Assembly: GCF_005925325.1 (NCBI RefSeq)
Contig: NZ_SRMP01000002.1
Span: 434,001 to 498,000 of the forward strand
Origin: Pedobacter helvus
Lineage (GTDB): Bacteria > Bacteroidota > Bacteroidia > Sphingobacteriales > Sphingobacteriaceae
Length of the DNA stretch: 64,000 nt
Direction of reading: 5' to 3'
Positions 46,507 to 54,785 of the stretch are shown piece after piece. The stretch's first letter is position 1. Every line of letters starts with the position of its first letter. Made by a program: the position numbers and the translations under genes. The notes under the pieces are model-generated. The model searched no databases. It was not told where the DNA came from and worked only from the letters and a program-made list of their open reading frames with translations.

Positions 46507-46550
46507 CAAGACTATGTGGGTTAATCCCTATGTAGTCTTGTTTGTTTTTT
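46507..46550 (+). terminator. terminator-like hairpin in the greA leader
   Basis: CAAGACTA (46507-46514) / TAGTCTTG (46533-46540) encloses GGG-TTAAT-CCC and is followed by TTTGTTTTTT. No gene precedes it on this strand; greA starts 28 bases later. TATCTTCG just upstream (about 46488) is one mismatch from the -7 box, so transcripts would begin near 46500 and meet this hairpin at once. Confidence 0.75.
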
Positions 46551-46577
46551 ATAGGATTAAAGAAAAGAAATAGCGCT

Positions 46578-47051
46578 ATGGCAGATATTACCTATTACAC
46601 AAAAGAAGGATTAGATAAATTAAAGGAAGAATTGCATCAGTTGAAAACTGAAGGCAGAGCTTCGATTGCAAAAGCAATTGCTGAGGCTCGTGATAAAGGC
46701 GATTTATCGGAAAATGCAGAGTACGATGCGGCTAAGGAAGCGCAAGGTTTGCATGAAGCTAAAATTGCAAAATTAGAGACGGTTTTGGCTAACTCGAGGC
46801 TGTTAGATGAGTCGAAATTAGATTTGTCTAAGGTATTGGCTCTTTCTATCGTAAAGATCAAAAATGTAAAAAACGGAGCTACGATGACTTATCAGTTAGT
46901 GGCAGAAAGTGAAGCTGATTTAAAATCGGGAAAAATCTCGGTAAAATCTCCTATCGCACAAGGTTTATTAGGTAAATCGGTTGGCGATAAAACTGAAATT
47001 GACGTGCCAGCTGGTAAAATTGAATTCGAAATTCTGGAAATCTCTAGATAA
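46578..47051 (+). CDS. greA: transcription elongation factor GreA
   Basis: Rescues backtracked RNA polymerase by stimulating transcript cleavage. 157 residues from the ATG at 46578. The earlier in-frame TTG at 46542 lies in the hairpin T tract. The N-terminal coiled coil (about 5-75) carries the acidic tip in DLSENAEYDAAKEAQ (conserved D-L-S-E-N-A-E-Y). The C-terminal FKBP-like domain ends with PAGKIEFEILEI. Its leader has a terminator-like hairpin. Confidence 0.97.
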   Translation: MADITYYTKEGLDKLKEELHQLKTEGRASIAKAIAEARDKGDLSENAEYDAAKEAQGLHEAKIAKLETVLANSRLLDESKLDLSKVLALSIVKIKNVKNGATMTYQLVAESEADLKSGKISVKSPIAQGLLGKSVGDKTEIDVPAGKIEFEILEISR

Positions 47052-47054
47052 TAA

Positions 47055-47121
47055 TTGAGCCTAAAGCTTAAGGCTTAAAGCAATATGGCTTTGAACTTTT
47101 AGCTTTAGGCTTTTAGCTTAA
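47055..47121. repeat. inverted pair of degenerate GCTTTAGG-type repeats between greA and the HIT gene
   Basis: The left arm (47055-47080) reads GCCTAAAGCTTAAGGCTTAA and on. The right arm (47087-47121) reads CTTTTAGCTTTAGGCTTTTA and on, the reverse-complement word. The right arm ends 3 bases before the HIT start codon at 47125. Confidence 0.75.
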
Positions 47122-47124
47122 ATT

Positions 47125-47517
47125 ATGGCAAGCATTTTCTCTAAAATAGTAGCAGGTGATATTCCGGCACATAAAGTAGCTGAAACCGATCAGTTTTTAG
47201 CTTTTTTGGATATCAGTCCGTTGGTTTACGGCCATGTTTTGGTGATACCGAAACAGGAAGTAGACTACATTTTTGATATTGAAGATGAATTGTATCAGGG
47301 CTTGATGTTGTTTGCCAAACAAGTTGCCGCTGGTATTAAGAAAGCATATCCTTGCGATAGGGTTGGTGTAGCTGTAATTGGTTTAGAAGTGCCGCATGCA
47401 CATGTACATTTAATTCCAATTAACACCATGAATGACATGAACTTTGCTAATCCGAAGCTGAAGCTGAGCCAAGAGCAATTGGCTGAGGTTGCGGCGAAGA
47501 TTAAAGCGGCTCTCTAA
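47125..47517 (+). CDS. HIT-family nucleotide hydrolase
   Basis: 130 residues, cytoplasmic. The histidine triad HAHVHLIPI is complete, with the N-terminal FSKIVAGDIPAHKVAE typical of the HINT branch (purine nucleoside phosphoramidase). The closest roles are hydrolysis of AMP-lysine or similar adducts. It begins directly after the repeat at 47055-47121. Confidence 0.94.
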   Translation: MASIFSKIVAGDIPAHKVAETDQFLAFLDISPLVYGHVLVIPKQEVDYIFDIEDELYQGLMLFAKQVAAGIKKAYPCDRVGVAVIGLEVPHAHVHLIPINTMNDMNFANPKLKLSQEQLAEVAAKIKAAL

Positions 47518-47594
47518 GTTAAAAGTAGAAAGTTAAAAGTTGCAATTGTAAGCTTGTCTTTTCTGACTTCCCGCCTTTCTGTCTACTTTAACTT
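47517..47594. repeat. inverted pair of degenerate AAAGTTAAAAGT-type repeats between HIT and MazG-like genes
   Basis: The left arm AGTTAAAAGTAGAAAGTTAA (47518-47541) and the right arm CTTTCTGTCTACTTTAACTT (about 47575-47594) are imperfect reverse complements. The right arm overlaps the end of the convergent MazG-like gene. Confidence 0.65.
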
Positions 47595-47909
47595 CTCATT
47601 ATTTTGGTGTCTTTCCGCATCGCGGATGGTTTTTTTCTCTAAGTTTTTAGCCAGTGCTTCATCTAAATTGATGCCTGTTTGATTGGCCAAACACATCAAT
47701 ACAAAAAGTACATCGGCCATCTCGTCGGCTAGGTTGATGTCTTCGTCGCTTTTCTTGAAAGATTGCTCGCCATACTTACGGGCCATGATACGGGCCACTT
47801 CGCCCACTTCTTCCATTAAAATAGCGGTATTAGTTAATTCGTTAAAATAGCGGATGCCGGTAGTATTGATCCAACGATCTATGGTTTCTTGTGCTTCGGT
47901 AATAGTCAT
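47583..47909 (-). CDS. MazG-like nucleotide pyrophosphohydrolase
   Basis: 108 residues, a single all-alpha MazG/dUTPase-like domain. The metal site is LMEEVGEVARIMARKYGEQ (E-E-x-x-E) with the second acidic pair in LADEMADVLFVLMCLANQ (E/D-x-x-D). Such proteins remove pyrophosphate from (d)NTPs as house-cleaning. Convergent with the HIT gene. Confidence 0.92.
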   Translation of the reverse strand: MTITEAQETIDRWINTTGIRYFNELTNTAILMEEVGEVARIMARKYGEQSFKKSDEDINLADEMADVLFVLMCLANQTGINLDEALAKNLEKKTIRDAERHQNNEKLK

Positions 47910-48107
47910 GACGTAAAGATAAAGGAATTAGAATGAATGGATGACTGAATGAGAAAAGGATTGAAAGAGAAGGAACAATAACCAATTACCAAATTTCAAT
48001 AATCAAAGAGAATAGCAATTAGTTAAATAGTGATCAATGCTAAAATCAATCATTAATTTAGTTTAGAGACTATATTTACATTTAACAATTAATCATTAAC
48101 CATTGCT
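47910..48107. repeat. low-complexity tandem words between the MazG-like and AraC genes
   Basis: TGAATGGATGACTGAATGAG (47934-47953), ACAATAACCAATTACCAAAT (47977 on) and TTAACAATTAATCATTAACC (48079 on) are three different degenerate word runs in one gap. No ORF or terminator seen. Confidence 0.5.
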
Positions 48108-49106
48108 TTAGATCATCATTAACAGTTCCATAGTTTCTAGTTCTAAGCCGAAAGAGAAATAGGTGCCAAAGAAAATTTTTGTAGCTTTTAGTGATTGCGG
48201 TAAATAGCCAAAGAATTTTTTGAAAGCATTGGTAAAATGTGTGGCATGTTTGTAACCTACCACTTCAGAAATTTCTGTAATTCTGTATTGACCAGTTAAT
48301 AGCATTTCTTTCGCTTTTTCCATTTTACAGGAAATCATGTGACCGAAAACTGTGCTGCCAAACAATAGTTTGAAATGCTTTTTTAAATATTGCTCGTTAG
48401 TGCCGGCGGCTCTAGCTAAAGAAGATATACTTGGAGAACTGCTCAAATCACTTTCTATCAGTTCTTTTACCATGATCATTTTTTCTACCTCTAGCGGTTT
48501 TAAGGTAGATGGAATGATCTTTTCTTCTTCATATTGCGCTAATTGAAGACTTAAGATTTCAATAATTTTCCCCTTCGTGTACAGGCTTTTTAGGTTTTTG
48601 CCAAAATCGCAGTTTTCTATTTCGGCTAAAACGCTTTTTAATTTTGGACTTAAATAAAGATTATTGTGGAATAACTTTCCTATCCCAATGAGATTGTACA
48701 ATGGTACGCCGTAATCTCTAGACATGTATTGAAGAAAGAAGTTTTCTCCTAAATAGATGTGTATCAAATCACAATCTTCGGTATTGATAATGGTAGTAGT
48801 TTCTTCTTTGGGAAGATACAAGATGTTGTATTCCGCCTGTTTAAAAACGATAGGTTTCTTTTGCGAATTGTTAAAGTTGCTACTCCCTTTTAGACAAAAT
48901 TGAATGAGTAAGGTGTTTTCGTCAGATGAAATTGTGATTGGTTTAGCGCCGGTTTCTTTAGCCAACAGCTTCTTAAATAAGAATTTGTTAAATTTTATTT
49001 TTTTCGAAATTGACTGTATTTCAGCGTCGTGCGAGACGTTGGAGAAGGTTAACCCAAGCTCAATTGCTTTTTCTTTTTGCGTCAGTAAATTTTCGTATGA
49101 TGTCAT
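48108..49106 (-). CDS. AraC-family transcriptional regulator (siderophore-receptor linked)
   Basis: 332 residues, cytoplasmic. The C-terminal AraC DNA-binding domain (about 225-325) has two helix-turn-helix units, SISSLARAAGTNEQYLKKHF and ITEISEVVGYKHATHFTNAF, the second followed by KKFFGYLP. The N-terminal 220 residues resemble the sensing domain of PchR/YbtA-like regulators of siderophore uptake, which bind the iron-siderophore. The gene is divergent from a TonB receptor, 88 bases apart, consistent with control of that operon. Confidence 0.92.
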   Translation of the reverse strand: MTSYENLLTQKEKAIELGLTFSNVSHDAEIQSISKKIKFNKFLFKKLLAKETGAKPITISSDENTLLIQFCLKGSSNFNNSQKKPIVFKQAEYNILYLPKEETTTIINTEDCDLIHIYLGENFFLQYMSRDYGVPLYNLIGIGKLFHNNLYLSPKLKSVLAEIENCDFGKNLKSLYTKGKIIEILSLQLAQYEEEKIIPSTLKPLEVEKMIMVKELIESDLSSSPSISSLARAAGTNEQYLKKHFKLLFGSTVFGHMISCKMEKAKEMLLTGQYRITEISEVVGYKHATHFTNAFKKFFGYLPQSLKATKIFFGTYFSFGLELETMELLMMI

Positions 49107-49127
49107 TCCTTAAAAAAAGCTGGCTAC

Positions 49128-49135
49128 TATATTTG
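49128..49135 (+). promoter_or_regulatory. -7 box of the TonB receptor operon
   Basis: TATATTTG, exact TAnnTTTG, 59 bases before the ATG. Transcription should start near 49140, just ahead of the inverted repeat at 49148. Confidence 0.6.
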
Positions 49136-49147
49136 CCGCAATTTACA

Positions 49148-49172
49148 TTTATTTAGACTTTTTCTAAATAAA
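49148..49172. promoter_or_regulatory. candidate operator in the AraC/receptor divergent region
   Basis: Perfect 9-bp inverted repeat TTTATTTAG / CTAAATAAA with a 7-base centre (ACTTTTT), right after the predicted start of the receptor transcript. It could be the site of a metal-responsive repressor (Fur/DtxR type) or of the AraC protein. Confidence 0.6.
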
Positions 49173-49194
49173 AATGTGAAATTATTAAGGAAAG

Positions 49195-51675
49195 ATGAAG
49201 CATTTTTTACTCTCGTTTTTGCTCATTGTAGCACTAAATTCTATTGTTAACGCTCAAACAGGAAATATTTCTGGAAAGATTACAATGGAAAATAAGGAGC
49301 CAGTTGCCGGAGCTGTAGTAAATATTAAATCCTTAAATAAACAAACCTTAACTGACGAAAAAGGCAATTACTCTTTTAAAAGTATCGCCTATGGCAATTA
49401 TACACTAGAGGTAGGCTCCATGGAGATTGTTTCTAGGCTTCTGCAGATTGTAGTGAATAAGCCAGAGAACACCTTCAACATCGCAACAAAAGCAAAAGAT
49501 AATAGCGTATTAAACGAGGTTGCAATTACGGGAAAGATGGAGAAGAAGAAAATGGAAACGAGTGGTTTCGCAGTGTCGGTTATTGAAACCAAAGAAGCTT
49601 CCTTAAGAAATCTAACTACTAACGAATTGTTAGATCGTTCTGTGGGTGTTCGTGTAAGGCAAAATGGGGGAGAAGGTTCTCCTATCGAGTACAATTTAAA
49701 TGGGATGTCTGGCAGTACCATTGGGATATTTTTAGACGGTATTGAGATATCTACTTATGGATCTTCCTTTAATCTAAATAACATTCCACCTGCAATGATT
49801 GATCATATCGAAGTGTATAAAGGTGTACTTCCATCTCATTTAAGTGGAAACTATGTAGGGGGAGCTATTAACGTAATCCTTAAAAAAGACGCTTCAGCCA
49901 ATAATATTACAGCATCGGCTTCTTATGGTTCTTTTAATACTTATAGAGCAGATCTTGGTGGATTATACCGAAATCCTAAAAATGGTTTAACGTTTCGTGC
50001 ATCTGCGTTTTACACTCACTCTGATAATAACTATGAAATGTGGGGTAAGTTCTCGAAATATACTTTGCCTAATTCTAGGGTAACAAGATACAATCGTACT
50101 AGAAGACCTAATGATGAATTTAGAAGTGTTGGAGGACGTTTTGAGCTTGGATTTACCGACGTAAAATGGGCAGACCAGTTTTTTGTAGGCTACAATGTTT
50201 CTGATTCTTATAAAGAAATCCCTCATGGGCTAACTATGACAAAGCCGTATTTCGGGAGATTTAACGAATACCAAGCTCATGTAGTAAGCTTAAATTATAA
50301 CAAGAAAAATCTATTGTTAGATGGATTGTCGTTAAATATAAATGCGGTTCACAGTATGCGCAGTACCTATTTACAGGATACAGTGAGCAGAAAATACAAT
50401 TGGAGTAAAAACGGTAGTGGTAATTATGATTTGGAGCTGCTGCTGGCACCGCCAAATGCTGCAGGAGAAGTAAAACCTTACCCTTATGAGCCTGGAAAGG
50501 GACAACAAGGTGATGCAGTGATTAGTAATATCGATAGGAATATTTCCAACATCCGTTCTAACTTATCTTACGAAGTGTTTGTAGGCCATAGGGTTTCGTT
50601 AAACCACAAATTTGAAAGATCTGATAGAGAGGATCAGGATTTATTAAATCCAGAAAGAAGTAGATGGATAACTCAAAATCTAATTACTACAAATATTTGG
50701 GCGATGAATTACGAAGCTTCATTGTTTAAAGGAAAATTACAGACAAACATTTTTGGTAAGTATGCGGTGTATAATACAACGCAAAGAGCGCCCGTTGCTG
50801 AGAATGCAAGCCAGATTATTTATGAAAACATTAATTCTAGGAGAGATAACAAAGGTTTTGGCGGAACACTTTCTTATGAAGCTATTAATAATGGATTTTT
50901 GATCTTCTCTGCGGAAAAATCTTTTATCATGCCAACAGATCGTCACATTTATGGCGAGCCAGAGAACAATCTATTACCAAATGCTGATATTCTTCCAGAG
51001 CTGGCCATAAACTATAATCTAGGTGCCAGATACAGTTTTCAGCCAGCAAAAAAGCACCGCCTTAACTTATACGGTAATTTGTTTTGGAGAAATGGTTATG
51101 ATAAAATTATTCAGCAAACTAGAACAGACGAAGTAATAGAGGGAAGAGAAAATCAAGTAGAGGATATACAGGTAACCCAATTTGTAAATCTTTCAAAAAC
51201 ACAATCGATAGGTTTTGAGGCAGAGATTAATTACATCTATGATAATAAACTGAATGCGATGTTGAATTTCTCTAAGTTCAATTCCTTGTTTAAGGTAGAA
51301 ACAGATGAAAGAGGAAATCCGCATAGTCTATACAATAGGCAAGTACCTAACGAGCCCTTTTTTACAATTAATGCTAACGTTCAATACCGTTTAAACAATG
51401 TTTTTCAGAAGAAATCTTCGCTAAATGTTTACTACAATGCTGGCTACGTTGCGCCATTTAGTACGATATGGATTGATTCGGAATGGTTTACTACCCCTAC
51501 GCAGCTTGCCCATGACATTGGCGCTAGCTATCGTTTTCCTAGTGGAAAATTGGTAGCAAGCTTTGATGCCAAGAACGTCTTAAATGCCGAAATCTACGAC
51601 AACTTCGGTGTTCAAAAACCTGGAAGGGCATTTTACATCAAATTAAACTATACCATAAATAATTTTAATAAGTAA
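49195..51675 (+). CDS. TonB-dependent receptor, probable siderophore/iron type
   Basis: 826 residues. A signal peptide (1-20, ending NSIVNAQ) is followed by a carboxypeptidase-regulatory-like domain (about 22-105: NISGKITMENKEPVAGAVVN), the plug (about 115-235: VRVRQNGGEGSPIEYNLNGM and YVGGAINVILKK) and a 22-strand-type barrel to the C-terminus (GRAFYIKLNYTI). It is shorter than SusC proteins, and no susD follows. The divergent AraC regulator and the DUF4374 lipoprotein that follows are the usual company of iron or siderophore receptors in this phylum. Confidence 0.92.
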   Translation: MKHFLLSFLLIVALNSIVNAQTGNISGKITMENKEPVAGAVVNIKSLNKQTLTDEKGNYSFKSIAYGNYTLEVGSMEIVSRLLQIVVNKPENTFNIATKAKDNSVLNEVAITGKMEKKKMETSGFAVSVIETKEASLRNLTTNELLDRSVGVRVRQNGGEGSPIEYNLNGMSGSTIGIFLDGIEISTYGSSFNLNNIPPAMIDHIEVYKGVLPSHLSGNYVGGAINVILKKDASANNITASASYGSFNTYRADLGGLYRNPKNGLTFRASAFYTHSDNNYEMWGKFSKYTLPNSRVTRYNRTRRPNDEFRSVGGRFELGFTDVKWADQFFVGYNVSDSYKEIPHGLTMTKPYFGRFNEYQAHVVSLNYNKKNLLLDGLSLNINAVHSMRSTYLQDTVSRKYNWSKNGSGNYDLELLLAPPNAAGEVKPYPYEPGKGQQGDAVISNIDRNISNIRSNLSYEVFVGHRVSLNHKFERSDREDQDLLNPERSRWITQNLITTNIWAMNYEASLFKGKLQTNIFGKYAVYNTTQRAPVAENASQIIYENINSRRDNKGFGGTLSYEAINNGFLIFSAEKSFIMPTDRHIYGEPENNLLPNADILPELAINYNLGARYSFQPAKKHRLNLYGNLFWRNGYDKIIQQTRTDEVIEGRENQVEDIQVTQFVNLSKTQSIGFEAEINYIYDNKLNAMLNFSKFNSLFKVETDERGNPHSLYNRQVPNEPFFTINANVQYRLNNVFQKKSSLNVYYNAGYVAPFSTIWIDSEWFTTPTQLAHDIGASYRFPSGKLVASFDAKNVLNAEIYDNFGVQKPGRAFYIKLNYTINNFNK

Positions 51676-51679
51676 GAAG

Positions 51680-53104
51680 ATGAATACTAAAATTTTTAAG
51701 ACAGCATTGTTCGGCGCTGTATTGGCTGTGGGAACTTTAGCTAGCTGTAAAAAAAGTTCAAGTGATCCAGATAGTCAAGTTTCAGGTCCGGATGTTTGGG
51801 ACAGAAAGTTTGTGACTTTAACTGCTGCTTTTCCTGATGCTGCTGGTGAGGCTGGTAATGGCGGTACCATGGCGTACGCAATTACGCCTGCGCAAGCTGC
51901 TGATCCTAATTTTGAAGTAAATGTGTTTGCTATGGGTTACGGTTTAAGATCTCAACGTACAGCCCGTGTACAAGGTTCTGTAAATGGTAACTTTTTGTAT
52001 AACATTCAATATACCGGCACAGACGGTGGTATCTTTAACAAATATAAAGTTGAAGGACAGAAAAGCTTTGTTGATACACGTGAAGAGGTTAACACCGAGC
52101 CTGTTTTGGGTACTTCTCCGCGTTGGGTAGTTGCGGCAGAAGGAATTGGTGTTGGAGTATTTGCGTCTTCAAAGGTAACAACCGTTCCAAACGATAAAGG
52201 CGAGCAAGTTACTGGAGCTGGTGCTACTTTTGCAGATGTTGCTAGTACTGCAAAAATAGCAATCTTGGATTTGAATGACCCTCAAATTACTCGACAAACA
52301 GAATTTACTATTCCATTTACAGCAGATCAAACTAAAAATGGCTATCAAATTGGTCGTATAGATGTACCTGTATTAAATGCTGCAAAAAACAAGATTTATA
52401 TTGGTTGCAATTTAACTAGAACAGATAAAACTAAACTTTCTGGTGTTAATACTAGCGGCGCTCAAACTTGGAGTACAACTACCAGCGAATTAGGTACCGC
52501 AACTTTGGTAGTAGATTACCCTTCATTAACTAATCCAAAGTTAATTTACTCAACAAACAGTAAGATTAACAATCACTCTTATCGTACAATGACACAATAT
52601 GTGGCTAACGACGGAAACGTTTATCAATCTACCGCAACTTCTGGATCTCAATTCTTACGTATCTTAGGTACAACCAATGAATATGATAATACTTACAATT
52701 TCGATTTAAAATTGGCACTTGGCACCCCCAACAACGTAGCAATTAGGGCTTGGAGATATATTAAAGATGGTGTTGGCTTAGTTCTTTACACTGAAACCGG
52801 TGTTAATGGCGGTTATTTGGCTTTAGTTGACCTAACAACAAAAACAGCAACTAAATTGGCAACAGATAATCAAACCGATTCTGGTTTTTCGGGACTTACT
52901 GCAGCTCAGAATGGAGGTAAGGCTTTGGTTGGTACTTTCGGTCAATTTCAAAATATTGGTATAATTGGCGATAATTTCTATGTGCCTATGACTCCTAATG
53001 GCGTTGATGGTAACTTGTACATTATTAATTATAAAACTAAAACCGTTACTAAAGGAGCTAAATTGAAAAATCAATCAGGTAGTTTCTATTTAGGTGCTTA
53101 TTAG
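51680..53104 (+). CDS. DUF4374 lipoprotein, receptor partner
   Basis: 474 residues. The lipobox LASC puts the lipidated cysteine at 23. The mature protein is beta-rich, predicted propeller (blocks such as SPRWVVAAEGIGVGVFAS, NAAKNKIYIGCNL, TATLVVDYPSL-type strands), matching DUF4374 proteins found beside iron-type TonB receptors. By position it is probably a surface or periplasmic binding partner of the receptor at 49195, whose stop is 4 bases upstream. Followed by a hairpin terminator. Confidence 0.9.
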   Translation: MNTKIFKTALFGAVLAVGTLASCKKSSSDPDSQVSGPDVWDRKFVTLTAAFPDAAGEAGNGGTMAYAITPAQAADPNFEVNVFAMGYGLRSQRTARVQGSVNGNFLYNIQYTGTDGGIFNKYKVEGQKSFVDTREEVNTEPVLGTSPRWVVAAEGIGVGVFASSKVTTVPNDKGEQVTGAGATFADVASTAKIAILDLNDPQITRQTEFTIPFTADQTKNGYQIGRIDVPVLNAAKNKIYIGCNLTRTDKTKLSGVNTSGAQTWSTTTSELGTATLVVDYPSLTNPKLIYSTNSKINNHSYRTMTQYVANDGNVYQSTATSGSQFLRILGTTNEYDNTYNFDLKLALGTPNNVAIRAWRYIKDGVGLVLYTETGVNGGYLALVDLTTKTATKLATDNQTDSGFSGLTAAQNGGKALVGTFGQFQNIGIIGDNFYVPMTPNGVDGNLYIINYKTKTVTKGAKLKNQSGSFYLGAY

Positions 53105-53132
53105 TAAAAATTATATTCTAAATTTCTCTCAA

Positions 53133-53168
53133 AAAAAAACGTCCCGATGTTAATCGCGACGTTTTTTT
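53133..53168. terminator. terminator between the DUF4374 gene and dtd
   Basis: Stem AACGTCCCGAT / ATCGCGACGTT (one mismatch) with loop GTTA, A run before and seven T after. It lies between convergent genes. Confidence 0.85.
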
Positions 53169-53186
53169 CGTATTTCCCCCAATCTT

Positions 53187-53639
53187 TTACTCCTTATTCT
53201 TCGTATCCATCACAATTGTAACCGGACCATCGTTCAACAAACTAATTTTCATATCGGCGCCGAAAATGCCGCATTGCACTTCCTTACCAATCAATTGGCT
53301 GAGTAGTTTTTTCATTTCTTCATAAAGAGGGATAGCTTTATCTGGTCTAGCAGCTCTTGTAAAACCGGGTCTGTTGCCTTTTTTGGTCGCTGCAAATAAA
53401 GTAAACTGACTAATCAACAAGATATTCCCATCGATATCAGACAATGCTTTATTCATCAAGCCATTTTCATCTCCAAAAATACGCATATTAGCAATTTTTT
53501 GAGCTAACCATTCTAGGTCTTCTTGAGTATCTGCATCTTCAATCCCTAATAAAACCAAAAAGCCGTTGGTAATTGATCCGGTAATTTGGCCATCTACTTT
53601 ACAACTTGCTTCGGTTACTCTTTGTATAACTGCTCTCAT
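53187..53639 (-). CDS. dtd: D-aminoacyl-tRNA deacylase
   Basis: Removes D-amino acids (and glycine) from mischarged tRNAs. 150 residues. RAVIQRVTEASCKVDG at the N-terminus, the SQFTL motif (LLISQFTLFAAT) and the cis-proline motif NDGPVTIVMDT are intact. Its 5' side overlaps the start of a CCCCTAA-type inverted repeat, 1 base upstream of the ATG. Confidence 0.97.
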   Translation of the reverse strand: MRAVIQRVTEASCKVDGQITGSITNGFLVLLGIEDADTQEDLEWLAQKIANMRIFGDENGLMNKALSDIDGNILLISQFTLFAATKKGNRPGFTRAARPDKAIPLYEEMKKLLSQLIGKEVQCGIFGADMKISLLNDGPVTIVMDTKNKE

Positions 53640-53640
53640 A

Positions 53641-53790
53641 CCCCTAATCCCCTAAAGGAGACTCTCCTTTCTAAAATTCATATAATGTATTCCTTTAATA
53701 TTTATTTAGGATATTCTACTGCCAATTTAAGTACTTTTATACTCACAATGAAACGCAAAATAGCAAAGCTTCCTTTAGGGGGATGGGAGG
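53641..53790. repeat. CCCCTAAAGG-type inverted repeat between dtd and the lipoprotein gene
   Basis: The left arm (53641-53660, CCCCTAATCCCCTAAAGGAG) and the right arm (53769-53790, starting CTTCCTTTAGGGGGATGGG) are imperfect reverse complements about 110 bases apart. A smaller palindrome AAAGGAGA-C-TCTCCTTT is at 53654-53670. The right arm is translated as part of the lipoprotein signal peptide. Confidence 0.75.
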
Positions 53791-54785
53791 TGTTAATATT
53801 TATTCTGTTAATCGGCTGCCAACAAAAGCGAGAGGTAGATATCAGTTTTTACTTCTGGAAAACGGTCTATCAATCTAATGCGGTTGAAGAAAGCTATTTA
53901 GGGCACTTTAAAAGCAAGAAGCTATTTGTGAGGATTTTGGATGTAGACAGAGATCTTAACGGTGGGATTAGTCCTGTGGCACCCATTAAGTTTAAAGATC
54001 AAATCCCTGCAAATGTAGAAATGGTTCCGGTAGTTTTCATCGTTAATGAAGTACTTAGAGAAATTAACGATGATCAGCTGAAGAAATTGGCGGCGAATAT
54101 CGTTCAGTTTGTAAATGGTAAGGTAAAGCAAGCAGGAAAATCGAGCTTTGCGGAACTACAAATAGACTGCGATTGGACTGCAACAACCAGGTTAAACTAT
54201 TTTTCGCTACTGGAAGAAATAAAAAAGCTTCTGGGAGATAAAGTAATCTCATCAACACTGCGTTTACATCAGCTGAAAAATCAAGAAAAAAGTGGCATTC
54301 CTCCGGTTGATAAGGTTTTGTTGATGTGCTACAATATGGGCAATCTCCGAAAATACGGAACGCAGAACTCTATCTTAGATGTAAAAGAACTTGAAAAGTA
54401 TGCAAACGAAAACTTGGCGTACTACCCAATGCCGATAGATGTGGCATTGCCGTTGTTCTCTTGGTCGGTGGTGTTTAGAAAACAAAATTATGCTGGTATT
54501 TCTAAAAGATTAAAATTTGCGGATTTGCAAGTGCCAACGGATTTCTCTAAAGCAAACAACGGATTATACATTGCAAAGAAAGATTTGCCAGCATTTGGTC
54601 TATATAAAAATGATGAAATTAGATTTGAAGCAAGTAAATTTGAAGATATCAAACAAAGTGCTGTTTATTTAGATCGATACTTAGTTAGAAAGCCACTTAC
54701 TCTGTTGTTTTATCATTTAGATGAACCAACACTGAAAAATTTTAATACACATGAATTGGAAGAGATCACTCATATTTTGCGTTAG
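53748..54785 (+). CDS. lipoprotein with TIM-barrel-like body, function unknown
   Basis: 345 residues from the ATG at 53748. The open frame extends to 53586 but overlaps dtd and puts 54 residues before the signal peptide. The lipobox LIGC places the lipidated cysteine at 24. Residues 7-15 (KLPLGGWEV) are the translation of a dispersed DNA repeat. The body shows alternating strands and helices ending in LQIDCDW, STLRLHQL, KVLLMCYNMG and DVALPLFSW, like the strands of glycoside-hydrolase-like barrels (compare DUF3142), with acidic residues at strand ends. No family is certain. The next gene overlaps its end by 35 bases. Confidence 0.78.
   Translation: MKRKIAKLPLGGWEVLIFILLIGCQQKREVDISFYFWKTVYQSNAVEESYLGHFKSKKLFVRILDVDRDLNGGISPVAPIKFKDQIPANVEMVPVVFIVNEVLREINDDQLKKLAANIVQFVNGKVKQAGKSSFAELQIDCDWTATTRLNYFSLLEEIKKLLGDKVISSTLRLHQLKNQEKSGIPPVDKVLLMCYNMGNLRKYGTQNSILDVKELEKYANENLAYYPMPIDVALPLFSWSVVFRKQNYAGISKRLKFADLQVPTDFSKANNGLYIAKKDLPAFGLYKNDEIRFEASKFEDIKQSAVYLDRYLVRKPLTLLFYHLDEPTLKNFNTHELEEITHILR

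Noticed and set aside
46507..46550. Terminator of an upstream gene
   Set aside because: The nearest upstream gene on the plus strand, rsgA, ends about 970 bases earlier, past a convergent gene.
53586..53747. Longer start for the lipoprotein, beginning inside dtd
   Set aside because: It overlaps dtd and adds 54 residues ahead of a lipobox, which would not work as a signal peptide.
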